A DNA stretch of 9,644 nucleotides, taken from assembly GCA_019242135.1 (NCBI GenBank), contig JAFAWC010000067.1:1-9644 (forward strand), written 5' to 3'. Source of the DNA: Mycobacteriaceae bacterium. Lineage in GTDB: Bacteria > Actinomycetota > Actinomycetes > Mycobacteriales > Mycobacteriaceae. The position numbers were made by a program, and so were the translations under genes. Position 1 is the stretch's first letter; each line of letters begins with the position of its first letter. Below the pieces are notes generated by a model. It searched no databases and had not been told where the DNA came from. It was given only the letters and a program-made list of their open reading frames with translations. This document shows, one piece after another, positions 6,475 to 9,644 of the stretch.

Positions 6475-6503
6475 GGAACGCTCGGCGGCGACGTCGCGTC
6501 CAC

Positions 6504-6509
6504 TAGCCT
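6504..6509 (+). promoter_or_regulatory. Possible -10 element TAGCCT upstream of the TB9.4-like gene
   Basis: TAGCCT matches TANNNT and would start transcription near 6516, leaving a leader of about 32 nt that includes the ribosome-binding site AAGGGA (6535-6540), seven bases before the GTG. No clear -35 is visible. Read-through from the upstream gene is the alternative. Confidence 0.35.
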
Positions 6510-6547
6510 GCTGTCGGGAGAACGAAGCGACGGAAAGGGACCTGAGC

Positions 6548-6772
6548 GTGGAGGTCAAAATCGGCATCTCGGAGAGCCCGCGCGAGTTGGTGCTCAACAG
6601 CTCGCAAACGCCCGAGGAGGTCGAGGAGCTGGTCCGCGCGGCGTTGGACGAAGGGGCGTCGGTCCTCGCGCTGACCGACGAGCGGGGTCGCAAGGTTTTG
6701 GTGCAGACCACCAAGATTGCCTACGTCGAGATCGGCGTGGCCGACGTGCGCAGGGTCGGGTTCGGCGGGTAA
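6548..6772 (+). CDS. DUF3107 small protein (TB9.4-like)
   Basis: This small protein of 74 aa matches the conserved actinobacterial DUF3107 family (TB9.4, Rv3208A in M. tuberculosis, from memory). It starts EVKIGISESPRELVL, has a charged helix at about 21-35 (TPEEVEELVRAAL), a strand-rich middle with a TDERGRKVLV turn, and ends in YVEIGVADVRRVGFG. The pattern suggests a compact alpha/beta fold with no membrane segment or cysteine. The start is GTG 6548, fixed by AAGGGA seven bases upstream. Function is unknown; TB9.4 is described as an antigen-type small protein in name only. It lies between the di-iron protein gene and the convergent tetR gene, a neighbourhood I recall as shared with H37Rv except for the missing Rv3209. 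Confidence 0.9.
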   Translation: MEVKIGISESPRELVLNSSQTPEEVEELVRAALDEGASVLALTDERGRKVLVQTTKIAYVEIGVADVRRVGFGG

Positions 6773-6864
6773 TTCTTGGGTTTGTGGGCATGCGGGCGGG
6801 ACTGGCGAGCCATCGGCATGAGCAATCACAACGGGGTCACCCCGGGGGACGGTTTAGAACACAG
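6773..6864. other. Convergent gap between TB9.4-like and tetR genes
   Basis: These 92 bp separate two convergent stops. The only symmetry is GGGGTCACCCC (6833-6843), whose stem is four base pairs if a three-base loop is allowed, with no T-run on either side. I do not see a convincing intrinsic terminator or a small gene. Confidence 0.5.
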
Positions 6865-7596
<732 letters not shown>

Positions 7597-7666
7597 CGTT
7601 TTCGAATGTCCGACACTACTACCGGCGGCGGCGGTGCGCCGGAAGTGCGGGCCGAACCGACTGTGC

Positions 7667-7672
7667 CATTCT
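7667..7672 (+). promoter_or_regulatory. Possible leaderless promoter -10 (CATTCT) of the DUF3152 gene
   Basis: CATTCT matches the key A2 and T6 of a mycobacterial -10 and ends 6 nt before GTG 7679, the spacing expected if transcription starts at the start codon. No Shine-Dalgarno precedes the GTG. This geometry is the main reason for preferring GTG 7679 over ATG 7709. Confidence 0.4.
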
Positions 7673-7678
7673 GGGTTA

Positions 7679-8716
7679 GTGACCTTCCACCGGGGTTCCC
7701 GCGGCAGCATGCCGGTGCTGCGCAACGAGTGGCGGGAGCCGCTGCGCGCGCAGCGCGACCCCGTCGCCGAAGACTCCGGCCGGGTCAGGTCCAACCGCGA
7801 CGGCAGGCAACGCTGGCGCAAGCGGACGTGGTTGGGCCGCTTCGTTTCCACATACGGTTGGCGTGCGTATGCGCTGCCGGTGCTCACCGCCGTGACGGTG
7901 GTGGCGATTTATCAGGTGGTCAGCGGTACCGGTGGTCACGAGCGGACCGCTCACCGAGGGCCCTTCGACGGTCCGCGGCAGACGATCGAGGCCGCGGTGG
8001 GCACGGCGATCATCGGCGCCCCACCGAAGGGGCTCACCCAGTTCGACGTCAACCTGCCGACGGGGGTGCTGCCCGACGGAGGCCCGTTCACCGAGGTCGG
8101 CGCCAAGACATGGCACATCGTTCCCGGCGTCGAGCCGCAGGTGGGACAGGGCACCACCAAGGTCTACAACTACACGGTCGAGGTGGAGGACGGCATCGAC
8201 ACCACGGCATACGGCGGTGACGAGGGCTTCGCACAGATGGTCAGCCAAACCCTGGCCAACCCCAAGAGTTGGACGCACAACCCGCAGTTTGCATTCCACA
8301 AGGTGGACGCTTCGGTGCCGGTCAACCCGGACTTCCGGGTGTCGCTGACCTCGCCGGTGACGCTGCGGGAGGGGTGCGGGTACGAAATTCCCGTCGAGAC
8401 GTCCTGCTATAACCCGGCCTATGGGCCGCAGACCCAGCATCGGGTGTTCATCAACGAGGCTCGGTGGGTGCGCGGTGCGGTCCCGTTCCAGGGCGACGTC
8501 GGGTCATACCGGCAATATCTGATCAACCACGAGGTGGGGCACGCAATCGGGTATGCGCGGCACGAGCCGTGCGACGACAATGGCGGCCTGGCGCCCGTGA
8601 TGATGCAGCAGACGTTCTCGACCGCGGACGACGACGCCGCCAGATTCGACCCCGACACGGTCAAACCCGACGGCAAGGTCTGCAAGGCCAACCCGTGGCC
8701 GTATCCGATCGCCTGA
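7679..8716 (+). CDS. DUF3152 membrane-anchored putative zinc metalloprotease (Rv3207c-like)
   Basis: This 345-aa protein belongs to the conserved actinobacterial DUF3152 family. A basic cytoplasmic region (residues 1-60, with RQRWRKR) precedes one membrane segment at about 63-81 (YALPVLTAVTVVAIYQVV); the remaining 260 residues should be outside the cytoplasm. The key feature is HEVGHAIGYARH (284-295): His284, Glu285 and His288 form an HExxH zinc site, Gly291 and His295 resemble the metzincin HExxHxxGxxH but with one extra residue before the third ligand. PVMMQQ (306-311) could be the Met-turn. Four cysteines (233, 243, 298, 335) may form disulfides. Start is GTG 7679 (leaderless geometry); ATG 7709 would give 335 aa, and I recall a shorter annotation (285 aa) for Rv3207c. 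Proteolytic activity is inferred from the motif only. Confidence 0.88.
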   Translation: MTFHRGSRGSMPVLRNEWREPLRAQRDPVAEDSGRVRSNRDGRQRWRKRTWLGRFVSTYGWRAYALPVLTAVTVVAIYQVVSGTGGHERTAHRGPFDGPRQTIEAAVGTAIIGAPPKGLTQFDVNLPTGVLPDGGPFTEVGAKTWHIVPGVEPQVGQGTTKVYNYTVEVEDGIDTTAYGGDEGFAQMVSQTLANPKSWTHNPQFAFHKVDASVPVNPDFRVSLTSPVTLREGCGYEIPVETSCYNPAYGPQTQHRVFINEARWVRGAVPFQGDVGSYRQYLINHEVGHAIGYARHEPCDDNGGLAPVMMQQTFSTADDDAARFDPDTVKPDGKVCKANPWPYPIA

Positions 8717-8824
8717 GATCGGGAAGGTCTGCGGGGCAATTGCCGTTACTTCTGGTGCCTATTGTGATGGTGTGGGTTTTGGCCGTGCGCAGTTTTCGGC
8801 CGCCGCTGACCGAGGAGAGACCGG
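8717..8824 (+). promoter_or_regulatory. Leader region of moeB1
   Basis: These 108 bp lie between the DUF3152 stop and moeB1. TATTGT (8760-8765) could be a -10 element with a start near 8772. A GGCCG/CGGCC pair (8781-8785, 8797-8801) with an 11-nt loop would fall in the leader. The ribosome-binding site AGGAGAG (8813-8819) sits five bases before the GTG and is strong. No gene is visible. Confidence 0.4.
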
Positions 8825-9644
8825 GTGCCGACATCGTTGCCGCCGCTGGTGGAGCCAGCCGCCGAGCTGACCCGTGAAGAGGTCGCCCGCTACAGCCGTC
8901 ATCTCATCATTCCGGACCTGGGTGTCGAGGGCCAAAAACGGCTGAAGAACGCCAAGGTGCTGGTCATCGGCGCCGGCGGGCTGGGGTCACCGGCGTTGCT
9001 GTATCTGGCCGCCGCAGGTGTGGGCACGATCGGCATCGTGGAATTCGACGTCGTCGACGAGTCCAATCTGCAGCGCCAGATCATCCACGGGCAGTCCGAC
9101 ATCGGACGGTCAAAGGCGCAGAGCGCGCGCGACTCGATACGCGAGATCAACCCGCTGGTCGAGGTGCGTCTGCACGAGCTGCGGCTGGAACCGGCCAACG
9201 CGGTGGACCTGTTTAGGTCCTACGACCTCATCCTCGACGGAACCGACAACTTCGCCACCCGCTACCTGGTCAACGATGCGGCGGTGCTGGCGGGCAAGCC
9301 GTACGTGTGGGGGTCGATCTACCGCTTCGAGGGCCAGGTATCGGTGTTCTGGGAGGACGCGCCCAACGGGCTGGGCCTCAACTACCGCGACCTGTATCCC
9401 GAGCCGCCGCCGCCCGGCATGGTGCCGTCGTGCGCTGAGGGCGGGGTGCTCGGCATTCTGTGCGCGTCGATCGCGTCGGTGATGGGCACCGAGGCGATCA
9501 AGCTGATCGCGGGAATCGGCGAGCCACTGCTCGGCCGGTTGATGGTGTACGACGCGCTCGAAATGACGTACCGGACAATCAAGATCCGCAAGGACCCCGA
9601 GACGCCGAAGATCACCGAGCTGATCGACTACGAGGACTTTTGCG
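8825..9644 (+). CDS. moeB1: MoeB1, E1-like adenylyltransferase (C-terminus beyond window edge)
   Basis: The first 273 residues of a ThiF/MoeB/HesA enzyme are present. Such enzymes adenylate the C-terminal Gly-Gly of a sulfur-carrier protein (MoaD, ThiS, CysO type). Visible motifs are RYSRHLIIP (22-30), the nucleotide loop GAGGLGSP (49-56), DVVDESNLQRQ (75-85) with the arginine-finger region, the Mg-binding DGTDN (138-142), GSIYRFEGQ (163-171), and PSCAEGGVLG (201-210), whose Cys203 aligns with the conserved cysteine of MOCS3/Uba4-type proteins. The two CxxC zinc pairs of E. coli MoeB are not seen: the first position reads NYRD and none follows by residue 273. From memory, Rv3206c is 392 aa and ends in a rhodanese domain, which would lie outside this window. 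Start GTG 8825 is set by AGGAGAG upstream. Confidence 0.95.
   Translation, partial: MPTSLPPLVEPAAELTREEVARYSRHLIIPDLGVEGQKRLKNAKVLVIGAGGLGSPALLYLAAAGVGTIGIVEFDVVDESNLQRQIIHGQSDIGRSKAQSARDSIREINPLVEVRLHELRLEPANAVDLFRSYDLILDGTDNFATRYLVNDAAVLAGKPYVWGSIYRFEGQVSVFWEDAPNGLGLNYRDLYPEPPPPGMVPSCAEGGVLGILCASIASVMGTEAIKLIAGIGEPLLGRLMVYDALEMTYRTIKIRKDPETPKITELIDYEDFC

Noticed and set aside
6833..6850. GGGGTCACCCC as a terminator for the TB9.4-like and tetR genes.
   Set aside because: The usable stem is only four base pairs and no T-run follows on either strand.

Overview
The window is GC-rich actinobacterial chromosome, almost certainly from a Mycobacterium. Almost every predicted protein matches, in order, my recollection of the M. 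tuberculosis H37Rv block Rv3216-Rv3206c. This window runs that block in the opposite orientation. The species cannot be fixed from sequence alone. The Rv3209-like gene I remember between TB9.4 and Rv3210c in H37Rv has no room here, because only 73 bp separate the two genes. I see no insertion sequence, phage gene, tRNA, rRNA or CRISPR array, and the region reads as conserved core genome.

Layout from left to right. (1) 1-2001, minus strand: a three-gene operon of a histidine phosphatase (gpm2 type), isochorismate synthase (entC) and a GNAT acetyltransferase cut by the window edge. Both junctions are ATGA overlaps, so translational coupling is likely. (2) 2060-2860, plus strand: an orphan ParA/Soj ATPase, divergent from gpm2 across 58 bp. 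(3) 2857-5526, minus strand: the DEAD-box RNA helicase rhlE followed 18 bp later by a membrane-anchored, PQQ/beta-propeller-like protein. The stop codon of the latter overlaps the parA stop in a palindromic TTAA. (4) 5527-5748: a 222-bp divergent regulatory region with a good TATGAT -10 for rhlE, an inverted repeat at the predicted 5' end of the rhlE transcript, and a leaderless promoter for the next gene. (5) 5749-6772, plus strand: a ferritin-like/MiaE-like di-iron protein and the 74-aa TB9.4 (DUF3107) protein. (6) 6865-7554, minus strand: a TetR-family regulator, divergent from (7) 7679-8716, plus strand: a membrane-anchored DUF3152 protein with a metzincin-like HExxH site. (8) 8825 to the right edge: MoeB1, a ubiquitin-activating-type adenylyltransferase, truncated by the window before any rhodanese domain.

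Functionally the genes are a mosaic. EntC makes isochorismate, probably for menaquinone. MoeB1 belongs to sulfur-carrier activation (molybdenum cofactor and related pathways). RhlE acts on RNA. The MiaE-like protein has a di-iron oxidase fold. The three most under-described products are the DUF3152 putative metalloprotease, the membrane-anchored propeller protein behind rhlE, and the DUF3107 protein. Several genes look leaderless (the ferritin-like gene, DUF3152, perhaps parA and gpm2), which is common in mycobacteria. I did not find a clearly new multi-gene system. The best leads are regulatory and structural details listed in the findings.
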